64,000 nt of DNA, taken from NCBI RefSeq assembly GCF_000428065.1, contig NZ_ATZF01000002.1, positions 310,001 to 374,000 on the forward strand, read 5' to 3'. Position numbers and translations under genes: made by a program. Positions within the stretch are counted from its first letter, which is position 1. The number at the start of each line of letters is the position of its first letter. Source of the stretch: Shimazuella kribbensis DSM 45090 (GTDB lineage Bacteria; Bacillota; Bacilli; Thermoactinomycetales; Thermoactinomycetaceae). The notes beneath the pieces were generated by a model. The model was not told the origin of the DNA. It did not search any database and saw only the letters and a program-made list of their open reading frames with translations. Positions 53,366 to 63,922 of the stretch are shown here, piece after piece.

Positions 53366-53818
53366 TTATGAAAAAACCACGCTTAACCTAGCATTTGCTA
53401 TTTTGTTTCGGGGAATAGACTGTGATTTTACAACAATCAAGTCTGGTGTAACCTCTTCTAATATCCCTTCAAACGAGCGCTGGCCATCAATAGGTTCATA
53501 TGTACTTACGTGGACGGTTTTTCCAATTGCTTTTTGATAATCTGATTCTTTTTTTAATGGCCTTTCTGCACCTGGTGAAGATACCTCTAAGTAGTAGTTC
53601 CCAGGTATTGGATCATTCTGATCTAATGCAATACTTAGTTGTTCACTAGCTTTCGCACAATCATCCAAATCGACTGGTTTTTCTATCCCATCGATAAATA
53701 CCCGTAAAAACCAATTTGGTCCTTCTTTTTTATATTCCACATCAACCAATTCTAGATCCAACTCTTGGAGAAGTGGAACGGCAATCTTTTCTACTTGATC
53801 TACCACTTGTCGACTCAA
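53366..53818 (-). CDS. rimP: Ribosome maturation factor RimP
   Basis: 150 residues from a TTG at 53818, chosen because GGAGG lies eight bases upstream; the ATG five codons earlier has no ribosome site. It contains LDLELVDVEYKKEGPNWFLR, DDCAKASEQLSIALD and YYLEVSSPGAERPL. First gene of the nusA-infB cluster. Confidence 0.94.
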   Translation of the reverse strand: MSRQVVDQVEKIAVPLLQELDLELVDVEYKKEGPNWFLRVFIDGIEKPVDLDDCAKASEQLSIALDQNDPIPGNYYLEVSSPGAERPLKKESDYQKAIGKTVHVSTYEPIDGQRSFEGILEEVTPDLIVVKSQSIPRNKIANARLSVVFS

Positions 53819-53851
53819 GAATACTACCTCCATAAGTAGCTTTTAAAATGC

Positions 53852-53877
53852 AAAGAGTGGGTGTTTACCCACTCTTT
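53852..53877. terminator. Hairpin upstream of rimP
   Basis: AAAGAGTGGGT/ACCCACTCTTT with a 4-base loop. It separates the sortase region from the nusA cluster. Bases 53878-54053 hold no gene that I can see. Confidence 0.8.
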
Positions 53878-54053
53878 CACAGGAGCCTATCTAATAATCA
53901 CCCATTCCTTAGAAAAGCACTTCACCTGAAGTGTTTCTAAAGGTGAAGAATTCACATCTGCAAAAACAAATGTAGTAACTGTGTGTAGTATTGCCAAAAA
54001 GATTATAACACAATCGTTTCTTCTGAGGCAAATGTATCCTATTTTCTGTGGCA

Positions 54054-54084
54054 CAAAAAGAGAGGTGGATTTCTCCTACCTCTT
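54054..54084 (-). terminator. Terminator of the sortase operon
   Basis: On the minus strand AGAGGT/ACCTCT with an 11-base loop, then TTTTTG. Confidence 0.75.
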
Positions 54085-54105
54085 GGTTGATAAAAAAGGA
54101 AAGAA

Positions 54106-54693
54106 CTATGTTGTTTTTACTAAAACGGATTGAATAATGTACCTTTGTGGAGCTGGACCTATCCAGTTAAAGGGATAGCAAGTAGTAAGGGTTAGAATTT
54201 GTTTCCCTTTATGAGAAACAATAACGGTTCGGTCGTCTTCTGTTGTTATCCACATTTTTACGATTTTATAAGTAAATATCCCTGCGCTGGTCTTGGTAAC
54301 CAATTGGTCACCAACTTTCAGTTTTCCCACATTACGAAATACCGTATCTCTATGCCCGCTTAATACCGAGTTATCCTTTTCACCTGGAAGTACACTTTGC
54401 GCAAAGTGACCTACACCTTTTTCCAATTCATCTGGGTCTGTTCCCTCAATAATAGGTAAAATAGCACTTAATTTAGGAATAATTAGATCCCCAACTTTAT
54501 CGCCAGATTTAGGTCTTGTCGGATATAAAATTTTTTTATCCACACTAGATTGATTTTTTGCTTCAGCCATTACTTCATTTATATCCGATTTTTTAACCGA
54601 ACCACCTATAAATAATTGAGGAACATAAGTGAACAAGGTATATCCCATCATACACACTCCTACTACAATAAGTAAGAGTGATGTTTTTCTCAT
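54106..54693 (-). CDS. Class D sortase
   Basis: 195 residues. An N-terminal membrane anchor (residues 5-28) and a sortase beta-barrel with His in VLSGHRDTVF, Cys in TLTTCYPFNW and Arg in APQRYI. The TLTTCYPF-x-GxAPxRYI block is typical of class D enzymes, which cut LPxTA motifs. The adjacent surface protein ends in LPKTA, a fitting substrate, and stops three bases before this gene. The pair forms a dedicated anchoring module. Confidence 0.9.
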   Translation of the reverse strand: MRKTSLLLIVVGVCMMGYTLFTYVPQLFIGGSVKKSDINEVMAEAKNQSSVDKKILYPTRPKSGDKVGDLIIPKLSAILPIIEGTDPDELEKGVGHFAQSVLPGEKDNSVLSGHRDTVFRNVGKLKVGDQLVTKTSAGIFTYKIVKMWITTEDDRTVIVSHKGKQILTLTTCYPFNWIGPAPQRYIIQSVLVKTT

Positions 54694-54696
54694 TCT

Positions 54697-55596
54697 CTAT
54701 TTCTTCACTTTTCTACGAATAAGTAATCCAAGAGATGCAAGGCCTGCACCAATTAAACCAGCAAATGGTAAAGGAGTAGCTGTTTTTGGAAGTTTTCCAC
54801 CATTAACAGTTGTAGGTTCCTCAGTTGTCGTAGTAGTAACAGTTTCTTTCACTGGCGTATTATTTTGAGCAACGATTACTGGAGATCCACCATTGGTGTT
54901 AGGTACGGTAACTACCCCACCGTTGTCCTCAGAACCATCTACCCCGCCATTATTGGAAGATCCACCATTGTTGGTGTTTCCACCGTTGTTGGTGTTTCCA
55001 CCGTTGTCAGTGTTTCCACCGTTGTCAGTGTTTCCACCATCATCGGAGCTTCCACCATCATCGGAGCTTCCACCGTCATCGGAGCTTCCACCGTCATCGG
55101 AGCTCCCACCATCATCGGTGCTTCCACCATCATCGGTGCTTCCACCGTCATCGGTGCTTCCACCATCATCGGTGCTTCCACCGTCATCGGTGCTTCCACC
55201 GTCATCGGTGCTTCCACCGTCATCGGTGCTCCCACCGTCATCGGTGCTTCCACCGTCATCGGTGCTCCCACCGTCATCGGTGCTTCCACCGTCATCAGAG
55301 CTTCCACCGTCATCAGAGCTTCCACCGTCATCAGAGCTTCCACCGTCATCAGAGCTTCCACCGTCATCGGTGCTTCCGCCGTCATCGGAGCTTCCACCGT
55401 CATCGGTGCTTCCACCGTTTGTCTCACCACAGTTAACGCCTTCACAAGGAGGCTTATCTGTAGGAGGTTTTGGAACTTCTACTTTTATTTTTGCATCTAG
55501 ATCCACTAAATTTTTATTTGCTGCTAATGCCGCTGGGCTTAGAGCAAAAACAGACAAACCTAAAACAAAACATCCTGTTACTACTTTTCTCTTCAA
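54697..55596 (-). CDS. LPKTA cell-wall-anchored protein with GGSTDD repeats
   Basis: About 299 residues from a TTG at 55596 (AAAGG upstream), which gives a normal signal peptide MKRKVVTGCFVLGLSVFALS ending at ALA-A. A short region containing PPCEGVNCGE (possible disulfide) is followed by about 26 hexapeptides GG(S/N)(S/T)(D/N)(D/N), then a linker, KLPKTA, a hydrophobic segment and RRKVKK. The acidic Gly/Ser/Asp stalk would be extended and could bind Ca2+. There is no recognisable adhesin domain, so it may be a stalk or matrix protein. It is cotranscribed with its sortase. Confidence 0.85.
   Translation of the reverse strand: MKRKVVTGCFVLGLSVFALSPAALAANKNLVDLDAKIKVEVPKPPTDKPPCEGVNCGETNGGSTDDGGSSDDGGSTDDGGSSDDGGSSDDGGSSDDGGSSDDGGSTDDGGSTDDGGSTDDGGSTDDGGSTDDGGSTDDGGSTDDGGSTDDGGSTDDGGSTDDGGSSDDGGSSDDGGSSDDGGSSDDGGNTDNGGNTDNGGNTNNGGNTNNGGSSNNGGVDGSEDNGGVVTVPNTNGGSPVIVAQNNTPVKETVTTTTTEEPTTVNGGKLPKTATPLPFAGLIGAGLASLGLLIRRKVKK
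54949..55416 (-). repeat. 18-bp tandem repeats encoding GGSTDD
   Basis: About 26 in-frame units of an 18-bp motif, differing mainly at codons for S/T and at third positions. The left end has N-rich variants (GGNTDN). Length change by slippage is expected. Confidence 0.93.
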
Positions 55597-55961
55597 AAAT
55601 ATCAACCTTTCCTGTGCTCTATTCCCTTTTCCAACCATAATTGTATGAAATAATTCTCTTTATCTGTCTATTTTCATCTTAGTTGTCAGTGAAATAAGTG
55701 TCAATCAAATTATCAATGTTTAATAAATTTGTTATAAGTTATAACTTTTTCAGATAGAAGGTAGATATTCTCTCTTCTAAATCTTAGATCTTTTTATAAC
55801 AATTAACTGAAATTGTCACAAATCATCTGCAATTATACAAAAGAGTACCAAAAAAAACTTATTTCCAGAAAGCTTTAAAAAATTACTTCTTATAAAAAAG
55901 ATATGCGATGTTCTTCCTTCTTTAACTAAGATAAACTACCAGTGAAAGAAGATTATAAAAG
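55597..55961. other. A/T-rich promoter region of the surface-protein operon
   Basis: No ORF is supported here. The sequence is very A/T-rich and several -10-like hexamers occur, so a single promoter cannot be chosen. Confidence 0.4.
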
Positions 55962-56494
55962 ATGAAAACCAACTTTTATTTAGAAATAATCAATCCACAT
56001 TGGATCAGCACGGAGAACTTATACTGAAAAAGAAGCAATACCATCATAACGAACAATGGAGTACAAGAACAATGGGGGATTAGTGAATCTGCCTTAGCAC
56101 TCCTTCATACTTCCCATCATGATTATATATTTGATCCAATGAATAAAGATGGCTTGATTCTATATGGATGTGATTCCATTTTGATGATGTCATGTCCTAT
56201 TTCGATTCATTGAAATATAGAGCATACAACCAAGTATGTATTACTCCCTCGATTTGCAAAAGTAACTACTACAGATCCTAAAAAAGGAACACAAGATTAT
56301 CCAGAACTTACGCTTGAATTAAGAAAAGATTATTATCAAAAACAAATTTTTGAATTTGCCCTAAAAGCAAAAACCTTCTTTTTCAATCCAAACCAAAGCA
56401 AATAACAGATGAATTTGATAGGAAGATGTATCTCCAATTTTGGGATGAATACAACCAACTACTTCTTGGCAAGCATCAAAAAACCTCCTCATAA
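55962..56494 (+). pseudogene. Multiply frameshifted unrecognised gene
   Basis: Pieces in all three plus-strand frames join into one protein of roughly 160 residues: MKTNFYLEIINPHWISTENLY, then GISESALALLHTSHHDYIFD and LILYGCDSILMMSCPISIH, then LPRFAKVTTTDPKKGTQDYP and FEFALKAKTFFFNPNQSK, then DEFDRKMYLQFWDEYNQLLL. At least three frame changes separate them. I do not recognise the family. Codon use is like that of the neighbours, so the gene was probably resident. Confidence 0.6.
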
Positions 56495-56514
56495 CATGAG
56501 AAGGTTTTTCTTAT
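56480..56514. terminator. Terminator after proS
   Basis: AAAACCTcCTCAT/ATGAGaAGGTTTT with T runs on both strands. Confidence 0.85.
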
Positions 56515-56516
56515 TC

Positions 56517-58211
56517 TTACTTCTGTATTAATGTTAAAATTTGATCCGCGTTCACTTCTTGACTTTCTCCTGAACGACGTGATTTTAGTTCAATGAGATT
56601 TTCAGTTGCTTTAGAACCTACTACTATACGTTTTGGGATTCCAATGAGATCAGCATCTTTGAACTTAACACCGGCTCTTTCAGGACGATCATCAAATAAA
56701 ACTTCTACACCAGCATGCAGGAGATCTTTATACAGCTTTTCAGCCAAATTGCGCTGAGTTTCGTCTTTCATATTCACTGCGATCAAATGAACTGCATATG
56801 GAGAGATGGCTTCAGGCCAGATGATCCCTCCTTCATCATGATGTTGTTCCACAACAGCTGAAAGGGTACGAGAGATTCCAATGCCATAACAACCCATGAT
56901 ATACATTTGTTCTCTACCATTGGCATCGAGGAATGTTCCTTTCATTGCATCACTATACTTTGTGCCAAGTTTAAAAATATGTCCAACCTCGACCCCTTTT
57001 TGGAAACGAATAATTCCACCGCATCGTGGACATTTGTCTCCTTCTTCGATTGTACGTAAGTCGGCATATTTACTCACTTCAAAGTCTCGACCTTCCACCG
57101 CGTGCAAGAAATGATAGTCATCTTGATTTGCACCAATATGCCATTGGGCAAAACCGCGAAGCGCTTGATCCGCAAGAATCGTTATTTTTTCCTTCACGTT
57201 CACTGGTCCCAAAGAACCTGGACTTGCTCCCGTTACGTTTCGAATCGTTTGCTCATCTGCCATGAAGCAAGTACTTGCTTCCATAATATTTTTTACTTTT
57301 ACTTCATTTACTTCATGATCACCACGTACCAAAACCATAACAGGCTGCTCATCCACTATAAATAAAAGAGTTTTTACTAAAGCGTTTGGTCCTACTTGCA
57401 AGAATGTAGCAAGTTGATCAATGGTTTTAATATTTGGAGTATGGATTTTTTCGATTGGTGCAACTGTTTCATCGTTAGCTGAGCTAGTCTCATCTATTAC
57501 AATTTCTGCCATTTCAATATTGGCAGAATAATCACATGAGGTACAAATGGCAATCTTATCTTCCCCAGCTTCAGAGAATACCATAAATTCATGTGTGCCT
57601 TTGCCACCAATAGAACCGGAATCAGCCTCAACCGATCCAAATTCCAAACCGCAACGAGTAAAGATATTGACATATGCCTGATACATATCTTGATAGATCT
57701 CATCAAGTGATTCGCGATCTGCATGAAAAGAATACGCATCTTTCATTATGAATTCCCTGCCACGTAGCAATCCTGATCTTGGTCGCTTTTCATCACGGAA
57801 TTTCGTTTGAATTTGATAAAGGGTCATTGGTAGTTTTTTATAAGTGTTTACTGCATTACGAACTAGATCGGTAATTGTCTCTTCATGTGTTGGTCCTAAG
57901 ATAAACCGACGGTCATGACGATCTTGTAACTTAACTAGTTCTGGTCCATATGTATCATATCGTCCAGACTCTTGCCAAAGCTCAGCAGGATTAAGTGCTG
58001 GCATCAAAAGTTCCTGCGATCCAATACGATCCATCTCTTCTCGAACAATCGTTGAGATCTTATTTAACACACGCTGAGCAAGAGGTAAGTAAGTGTATAC
58101 TCCTGCTGCTACTTGTCTAATAAAACCTGCACGAAGCAAAAGCTGATGACTAATCATTTCTGCTTCGGCAACACTCCTAAGTGTAGGAATAAGCGCAGTC
58201 TTCTGTCTCAA
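56517..58211 (-). CDS. proS: Prolyl-tRNA synthetase (bacterial type)
   Basis: 564 residues. Class II catalytic core with [23 protein letters not shown] (motif 2 region) and [15 protein letters not shown] (motif 3), an inserted YbaK-like editing domain at about 240-400, and a C-terminal anticodon-binding domain. It lies 20 bp after rseP, as in Bacillus. Confidence 0.97.
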   Translation of the reverse strand: MRQKTALIPTLRSVAEAEMISHQLLLRAGFIRQVAAGVYTYLPLAQRVLNKISTIVREEMDRIGSQELLMPALNPAELWQESGRYDTYGPELVKLQDRHDRRFILGPTHEETITDLVRNAVNTYKKLPMTLYQIQTKFRDEKRPRSGLLRGREFIMKDAYSFHADRESLDEIYQDMYQAYVNIFTRCGLEFGSVEADSGSIGGKGTHEFMVFSEAGEDKIAICTSCDYSANIEMAEIVIDETSSANDETVAPIEKIHTPNIKTIDQLATFLQVGPNALVKTLLFIVDEQPVMVLVRGDHEVNEVKVKNIMEASTCFMADEQTIRNVTGASPGSLGPVNVKEKITILADQALRGFAQWHIGANQDDYHFLHAVEGRDFEVSKYADLRTIEEGDKCPRCGGIIRFQKGVEVGHIFKLGTKYSDAMKGTFLDANGREQMYIMGCYGIGISRTLSAVVEQHHDEGGIIWPEAISPYAVHLIAVNMKDETQRNLAEKLYKDLLHAGVEVLFDDRPERAGVKFKDADLIGIPKRIVVGSKATENLIELKSRRSGESQEVNADQILTLIQK

Positions 58212-58231
58212 AATCCTTCCTCATTTCTAGG

Positions 58232-59509
58232 TCAAAATATTTTCCTAAAATCGTTTATCGTGACAAATACCATTAATAGAATCAACATAGCAAACCCAAC
58301 AAGATGGACATAACTCTCTTTACTTGGGTTAATTGGACGTCCTCTAACTCCTTCAATAATGATAAAGATAAGTCTACTACCATCTAGCGCAGGAATAGGA
58401 AGTAGATTAAAAATACCTAGATTCAAACTCAGTAATGCTGTCCACTTGATTAATGCAACAAAGCCAGCATCTGCTGCTTTCCCAGTCAAATATCCCATTT
58501 GTGCTGGTCCACCCAGACTATCGATCGAAATTTGGCCTGTTACAAGCTTGCCAAAACCATCCAATATAATGACAGACCAATTATAAGTTTGTTTAAAACC
58601 TTCTCTGACTGTCTCCATCATTGTTGCTTTGCGCATCATTTGCCTTTGATCAAACATTGTTCCTATGATATATACTTCGCCTTGTTTTTGTGGAGCAATA
58701 TTGACTTGCAGATCTTGATTACCACGTTTAACAACAAAAGGTACAGCTTTCCCTTTCGAATTAATTAACTCTACCCGAAGCATATCGATGGTACTTACAC
58801 GCTTATTGTTCACTGTTTGAATAACGTCACCAGGCTTCAAGCCAGCTTTCTCTGCAGGGGAGTTTTTGGTAACCATACTAATAGGAAGCTTTGCTTCCAC
58901 GCCAATCACTGCTGTGTATACTCCAAATAAGATGATCGTCAAAATGATATTAAATATAGGTCCGGCTAAAATGGTAAGAGCTTTTTGCCAAACTGTTTTC
59001 GAACTAAATTGACGATCAATGGGAGCTATTTGCATCTCATTCTTTTTATTGAGATGAATAAAAGCTTCGCGGTGCAACGGATATCTCACTTGTTCCCCAG
59101 ATTCGTCGAGTAAAATAGTTACAAAAAGATCTTTTTCTGTATCCATCTCGACAAGTTTTCCTGTCACCAATTCGCCTTTTACTTCACGAGGATCAATCAA
59201 CCATACATCCGTTACTAAATTTTGCTTCATATCTAAATGTATGATAGATTCTGGTTTGATATCAATTATCTCTGGGTCTTCTCCAGCCATACGAACGAAA
59301 CCACCTAATGGAAGAAGACGAATTGCATACAATGTCTCTCCTTTTCGCTTAGAGAAAACAACGGGACCAAAACCAATAGCAAATTCACGCACTAAGATCC
59401 CTGCTCTTTTTGCAAAAAGAAAATGACCAAGTTCGTGCACGAAAACCAAAATACTTAACACTAGAATAAACGAAACCACTGTTTGCAGTATGTGCACCAA
59501 CATCACCAC
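58232..59509 (-). CDS. rseP: RIP metalloprotease RseP/RasP
   Basis: 425 residues. Intramembrane zinc protease: FVHELGHFLFA (His25, Glu26, His29) in the first helix, a PDZ domain (KNSPAEKAGLKPGDVIQTVN) and the distal LPIPALDGSRL motif supplying Asp. It cleaves anti-sigma factors such as RsiW-type proteins and signal-peptide remnants. Directly abuts dxr. Confidence 0.96.
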   Translation of the reverse strand: MVMLVHILQTVVSFILVLSILVFVHELGHFLFAKRAGILVREFAIGFGPVVFSKRKGETLYAIRLLPLGGFVRMAGEDPEIIDIKPESIIHLDMKQNLVTDVWLIDPREVKGELVTGKLVEMDTEKDLFVTILLDESGEQVRYPLHREAFIHLNKKNEMQIAPIDRQFSSKTVWQKALTILAGPIFNIILTIILFGVYTAVIGVEAKLPISMVTKNSPAEKAGLKPGDVIQTVNNKRVSTIDMLRVELINSKGKAVPFVVKRGNQDLQVNIAPQKQGEVYIIGTMFDQRQMMRKATMMETVREGFKQTYNWSVIILDGFGKLVTGQISIDSLGGPAQMGYLTGKAADAGFVALIKWTALLSLNLGIFNLLPIPALDGSRLIFIIIEGVRGRPINPSKESYVHLVGFAMLILLMVFVTINDFRKIF

Positions 59510-60658
59510 CTATAAGGTTAATTGACGAGCAAATTCACGTGCCCACTGGTCTGCGTGTTTAATTTCTTCTAATTGTGGGTTTTTTATCGAATCATGAGTT
59601 TCTAACGTTTTTTCTATCATAGCCTCTATACCCAAAAAAGGAATAGTTTTCTTTAGAAATTTCTCTACTGCGATTTCATTAGCAGCATTTAAAACAGTCG
59701 GCATTGTACCACCAGCTTTTCCCGCTTCAAAGGCCATAGCGAGACATGGAAAACGAGATACATCAGGTTCTAGAAAAGTTAGTTGTTTGATATCACTCAA
59801 GGACAATGGCGGCATGGATAATGTTAATCTTTGAGGATAAGACATGGCATATTGAATGGGTACTTTCATATCTGGTGTACCTAATTGTGCCATCACTGCT
59901 CCATCTTGAAATTCTACCATAGAGTGTATAATACTTTGTGGATGAACCAAAACTTCTATCTGATCATAGGAGAAGGAAAACAACCAATGTGCTTCCATTA
60001 CCTCTAATCCTTTGTTAATCATCGTTGCTGTATCAATGGTAACTTTGGCCCCCATTGCCCAGTTCGGATGCTTTAAGGCCATCTCTGGTGTAGCAGTGGC
60101 TAATTGATCTCTTGTAAAATCACGAAAAGCTCCACCTGAAGCTGTTAAAATCAATTTGCGAACATCTTCATTTCTCTCACCATTAAGGCATTGAAAAATT
60201 GCGGAATGCTCACTATCGATTGGTAAGATATCAACTTTTTTTTGTTTGGCTCTCTCCATTACTAAATGACCAGCCGTTACCAATGTTTCTTTGTTTGCGA
60301 GTCCTATTCGTTTTCCAGCTTCGATAGCTGCTAATGTAGGTTCTAGCCCTCTACTACCAACCAAAGAAGATACAACATAGGTAGCATCTGAGTGAGTTGC
60401 TACTTCAATAAGTCCTTCTTCACCCCATACTACTTTTATAGAATCAGGCAGCGCTTGAGCTACTTTTTCAGCTAAATCTTTCGTAGCCATAGAAATCATA
60501 TGAGGTTTAAAAGTTAGTGCTTGTTGAATCATTTCTTCGACATTGCTACCTGCAGCAAGCGCGACTACTTGAAAATGATTAGGATGTTGTTTTACCACAT
60601 CCAATGTACTAGTTCCTATTGATCCCGTTGAGCCTAAGATAGCTATTTTCTCTAGCAT
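59510..60658 (-). CDS. dxr: 1-Deoxy-D-xylulose-5-phosphate reductoisomerase
   Basis: 382 residues. Second step of the MEP isoprenoid pathway. NADPH site ILGSTGSIGTSTLDVV, metal-binding IDSEHSAIFQ and the ASGGAFRD loop are intact. In the cdsA-dxr-rseP cluster. Confidence 0.97.
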   Translation of the reverse strand: MLEKIAILGSTGSIGTSTLDVVKQHPNHFQVVALAAGSNVEEMIQQALTFKPHMISMATKDLAEKVAQALPDSIKVVWGEEGLIEVATHSDATYVVSSLVGSRGLEPTLAAIEAGKRIGLANKETLVTAGHLVMERAKQKKVDILPIDSEHSAIFQCLNGERNEDVRKLILTASGGAFRDFTRDQLATATPEMALKHPNWAMGAKVTIDTATMINKGLEVMEAHWLFSFSYDQIEVLVHPQSIIHSMVEFQDGAVMAQLGTPDMKVPIQYAMSYPQRLTLSMPPLSLSDIKQLTFLEPDVSRFPCLAMAFEAGKAGGTMPTVLNAANEIAVEKFLKKTIPFLGIEAMIEKTLETHDSIKNPQLEEIKHADQWAREFARQLTL

Positions 60659-60695
60659 TTAAGTTCTCCTCTTCATTCCAATAACAACGCTCTTA

Positions 60696-61499
60696 CTAAA
60701 ATGTACTTGTAAAAATTTGCAGGATAAGAAAAGTAAAAATTAAACTATCAAAACGATCGAGTACACCACCATGTCCTGGTAAAATCCGACCTGAATCTTT
60801 TGCTCCAGTAGAACGTTTGATTGCAGACTCGACTAAATCACCTAACTGACCAACTACCGAGATGAGTAATCCTAGTATAATTGCATAGCCCATTGTCCAA
60901 ATCTGCGGACAAAAATAACTAAAAAAGCCACTAACAATTACTCCTAGCAAAATCCCTCCAATAGAACCCTCAACAGTCTTATTCGGACTTATGGATGGCC
61001 ACAACTTACGTTTACCTAAATTTTTCCCTGTAAAATACGCACCTGTATCATTAGCCCAGATAATGAGCAGAACAAATAAAGACCATATTAACCCATCTGG
61101 ATGCCAAATCATTTGAATCATATAAGAAAATCCTAAACCTATGTATATCGTACCAATAAATAAGTGCGCCATTTGATAAATATCAAATTGATTACGAGAA
61201 AATACCAATAAAGCAAGAAAAATAACCAAACCCAATATGATGATGTTTGTGTACTCAAACAATGCTACTGAATCTAACCCAAACTGTGTTTTTAAACCAG
61301 AAACGATAATAAGCCAAACGAACAGTAACCCAAGAATTACTTGTGGTTTACGATAGGAAAAACCGAAAAGTCGACAGTATTCCAAAAAACAAATAGATGC
61401 TAGTATCGAAATAAGCACGGAATACCACCAAGAGCCTAGCCATAGAATGAGCAAAAAGAAGATTGCTCCTAGTACTCCTGAAATGATACGTTCTTTCAT
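60696..61499 (-). CDS. cdsA: Phosphatidate cytidylyltransferase
   Basis: 267 residues from MKERIISG, the usual N-terminus; a start 17 codons earlier has no ribosome site. About eight membrane helices and the CdsA signature DSGRILPGHGGVLDRFDSL near the C-terminus. It makes CDP-diacylglycerol. Between it and uppS (61500-61708) I see no gene. Confidence 0.95.
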   Translation of the reverse strand: MKERIISGVLGAIFFLLILWLGSWWYSVLISILASICFLEYCRLFGFSYRKPQVILGLLFVWLIIVSGLKTQFGLDSVALFEYTNIIILGLVIFLALLVFSRNQFDIYQMAHLFIGTIYIGLGFSYMIQMIWHPDGLIWSLFVLLIIWANDTGAYFTGKNLGKRKLWPSISPNKTVEGSIGGILLGVIVSGFFSYFCPQIWTMGYAIILGLLISVVGQLGDLVESAIKRSTGAKDSGRILPGHGGVLDRFDSLIFTFLILQIFTSTF

Positions 61500-61708
61500 A
61501 ATTGCCGACAGGACCACCTTTAAAGTTTTGGTGTAGAGGAATGTCGGCATTTCTCAGTTTCCGAACTGAGAGCAACGATCCTCTCCTGTCCTCCCTCCTT
61601 TACAGGAATTGCTAGATACATATCCATTTTTATTGCGACCGAATCATGTATCCTGTTATACTATCGTTTTTGTTACTCCTATATAATCTAAACTCTTAAG
61701 TATCTGTA

Positions 61709-62479
61709 CTACAGGGATCCATACCTCCTTGATCTTCGTTGATACTCTCCGATTGCTTTTATGAACATCTCCTTAGAAAAATCGGGCCACAGTGCTTCAG
61801 TAAACCAAAACTCACTATAAGCTATTTGCCATAACAAAAAATTACTTATCCTTATTTCACCACTTGAACGGATAACAAGATCTGGGTCTGGCAAACCTTT
61901 TGTCAGGAGACGATCACTCACCACTTGTTCAGAGATATCTTCTTTACTAATATTTCCTAATTCGACGTCATCTATAATCTGATGTATCATAGCTAGAATC
62001 TCATCTCGAGAACCATAATTAATGGCAAAATTAAGAATCATCCCAGTATTGTGCTTTGTCTTCTCTTCGAATTGAGATAGTGCTTCTTGGGTAAAGGTAG
62101 GTGTTTGTTTCTTTTCACCAAGCATCTGCACCCGAACATTACGATCCACAAGCTCTTGTAAATCTGTTTTTAAAAATTCAACAGGGAGTTTCATGAGATA
62201 TTCCACTTCTTCTTTTGGTCTTTTCCAATTTTCAGTCGAAAAAGAATAAAAAGTAAGAACTTCGATCCCCAAATCATTTGCGACTCGTATTGTTTCTCTT
62301 ACTCTTCTCATTCCAGCAGCGTGTCCTGCTGTCCGTGGTAAACCTCTTTTTTTAGCCCAACGTCCATTCCCATCCGTAATAATTGCAACATGCTTTGGCA
62401 ATGCTTGTTTATCGATCACATCTGCAAATCCATCGCCTTGATTACGCTGGTTGAACAGGCGCTTCAATCCTAACCGCAT
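61709..62479 (-). CDS. uppS: Undecaprenyl diphosphate synthase
   Basis: 256 residues from MRLGLKRLFNQ with GGAGG seven bases upstream. Cis-prenyltransferase motifs: HVAIITDGNGRWAKKRGLPR with catalytic Asp, TFYSFSTENWKRP, and LPDPDLVIRSSGEIRISNFLLWQ. Supplies the lipid carrier for cell-wall synthesis. Met of the usual MDGNGRW is Thr here. Confidence 0.96.
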   Translation of the reverse strand: MRLGLKRLFNQRNQGDGFADVIDKQALPKHVAIITDGNGRWAKKRGLPRTAGHAAGMRRVRETIRVANDLGIEVLTFYSFSTENWKRPKEEVEYLMKLPVEFLKTDLQELVDRNVRVQMLGEKKQTPTFTQEALSQFEEKTKHNTGMILNFAINYGSRDEILAMIHQIIDDVELGNISKEDISEQVVSDRLLTKGLPDPDLVIRSSGEIRISNFLLWQIAYSEFWFTEALWPDFSKEMFIKAIGEYQRRSRRYGSL

Positions 62480-62535
62480 ATTTATACCTCCACCACTGAT
62501 AATCGCCACTGTGGATATGAAAAGGTGTAGTCGAA

Positions 62536-62563
62536 AACCCCCTCAAATAGGAGGGAGTTTTCC
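62536..62563 (-). terminator. Terminator after frr
   Basis: On the minus strand CTCCCTC/GAGGGGG with a short loop, then TTTTCG. Confidence 0.7.
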
Positions 62564-62574
62564 ATTACCCAATG

Positions 62575-63132
62575 TTAAATTTCCATGATTTCTTTTTCTT
62601 TATCTGCTACTATCTTATCAATCTCTTTGACAAATTGATCTGTTACTTTTTGTATTTCATCTTGACCACGGCGAGAAGAATCTTCATTCACTTCACCATT
62701 TTTTTCAAGTTTTTTCAACTCGTCATTTGCTTCCCGTCGAACATTCCGAATGGCTACTTTTGCTTCTTCACCCATTTTTCTTGCCATTTTCACCAAATCT
62801 CCACGACGTTCTTCTGTTAATGGAGGAATACTTATACGAATAGCAGCACCATCATTGTTTGGAGTCAACCCGAGTTCCGATTTTAGGATTGACTTTTCAA
62901 TTTGTGCTACTGCTGTCTTATCCCAAGGTTGAATGTAAAGCGTACGAGGATCAGGAGTACTAATATTTGCAAGTTGATTTACTGGTGTAGGACTTCCATA
63001 ATAATCTACCATCACTTTGTCCAATAGAGCAGGATTAGCACGACCTGCACGTAAGGACATTAAATCTCTTTTTAATACCTGTACAGCTTTGTCCATCTTT
63101 TCTTGCATCGTTGATTTCACTTCATTAATCAT
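62575..63132 (-). CDS. frr: Ribosome recycling factor
   Basis: 185 residues. Typical ends [20 protein letters not shown] and KEKEIMEI, with [20 protein letters not shown]. It splits post-termination ribosomes with EF-G. It overlaps pyrH by four bases. Confidence 0.97.
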   Translation of the reverse strand: MINEVKSTMQEKMDKAVQVLKRDLMSLRAGRANPALLDKVMVDYYGSPTPVNQLANISTPDPRTLYIQPWDKTAVAQIEKSILKSELGLTPNNDGAAIRISIPPLTEERRGDLVKMARKMGEEAKVAIRNVRREANDELKKLEKNGEVNEDSSRRGQDEIQKVTDQFVKEIDKIVADKEKEIMEI

Positions 63133-63857
63133 GCGTGGTTCCCCCTTACAACAGTTCCTATGTACTCTCCCATTAATACGCGACGGATATTACCTTCTGT
63201 TGTTATATTGAACACGATCAATGGAATATTGTTATCCATACATAAGGATGAAGCTGTTGAATCCATTACAGCTAAACCTTTATTCAATACTTCTAAGAAG
63301 GTGAGTGTGTCATACTTCTCTGCATTTGGATCCAGTCTTGGGTCTGTGTTATATACACCATCTACATTATTTTTCGCCATGAGGATTACTTCTGCCTCTA
63401 TTTCTGCAGCACGAAGAGCAGCAGTTGTATCAGTGGAAAAATAAGGATTTCCATTACCTGCCGCAAAAATAACAACTCGTCCCTTCTCCAAATGGCGAAT
63501 AGCTCTGCGTCGAATATAAGGCTCAGCAATTTGCCTCATTTCAATCGAACTTTGAACTCTCGTAGCTACATCCATCGACTCCAATGAATCTTGCAATGCG
63601 AGTGAATTCATTACAGTTGCTAACATGCCCATATAGTCAGCAGTTGCACGATCCATCCCACGTTTTGTTCCAGCGATACCCCTCCAAATATTTCCTCCGC
63701 CTACTACAATCGCGACCTCGACACCCAATTGAATGATCTCTTTGATCTGACGGGAAATAGAAGTTAATACCGCTGAATCAATCCCATAACCTTGTTCACC
63801 AGCTAGTGCTTCTCCACTTAATTTTAAGACAACACGTTTATATTTGGGAGTGCTCAT
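63129..63857 (-). CDS. pyrH: UMP kinase
   Basis: 242 residues, amino-acid-kinase fold: [46 protein letters not shown]. It phosphorylates UMP to UDP. Order tsf-pyrH-frr is conserved. Confidence 0.97.
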   Translation of the reverse strand: MSTPKYKRVVLKLSGEALAGEQGYGIDSAVLTSISRQIKEIIQLGVEVAIVVGGGNIWRGIAGTKRGMDRATADYMGMLATVMNSLALQDSLESMDVATRVQSSIEMRQIAEPYIRRRAIRHLEKGRVVIFAAGNGNPYFSTDTTAALRAAEIEAEVILMAKNNVDGVYNTDPRLDPNAEKYDTLTFLEVLNKGLAVMDSTASSLCMDNNIPLIVFNITTEGNIRRVLMGEYIGTVVRGNHA

Positions 63858-63922
63858 ACGATCCCCACATTTCTGTCAGTAGTTGAAAAAGGGGATACAC
63901 GAAATGTGCTCCCCATATCGCT

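Noticed and set aside
54949-55416. Regular short repeats as a CRISPR array
   Set aside because: Units are contiguous, 18 bp and in frame, with no unique spacers and no cas genes.
54865-55648. Long open frames on both strands across the surface-protein repeats
   Set aside because: They arise because an 18-bp repeat without stops stays open in several frames. Only the minus-strand frame has a signal peptide, LPKTA and a membrane anchor.
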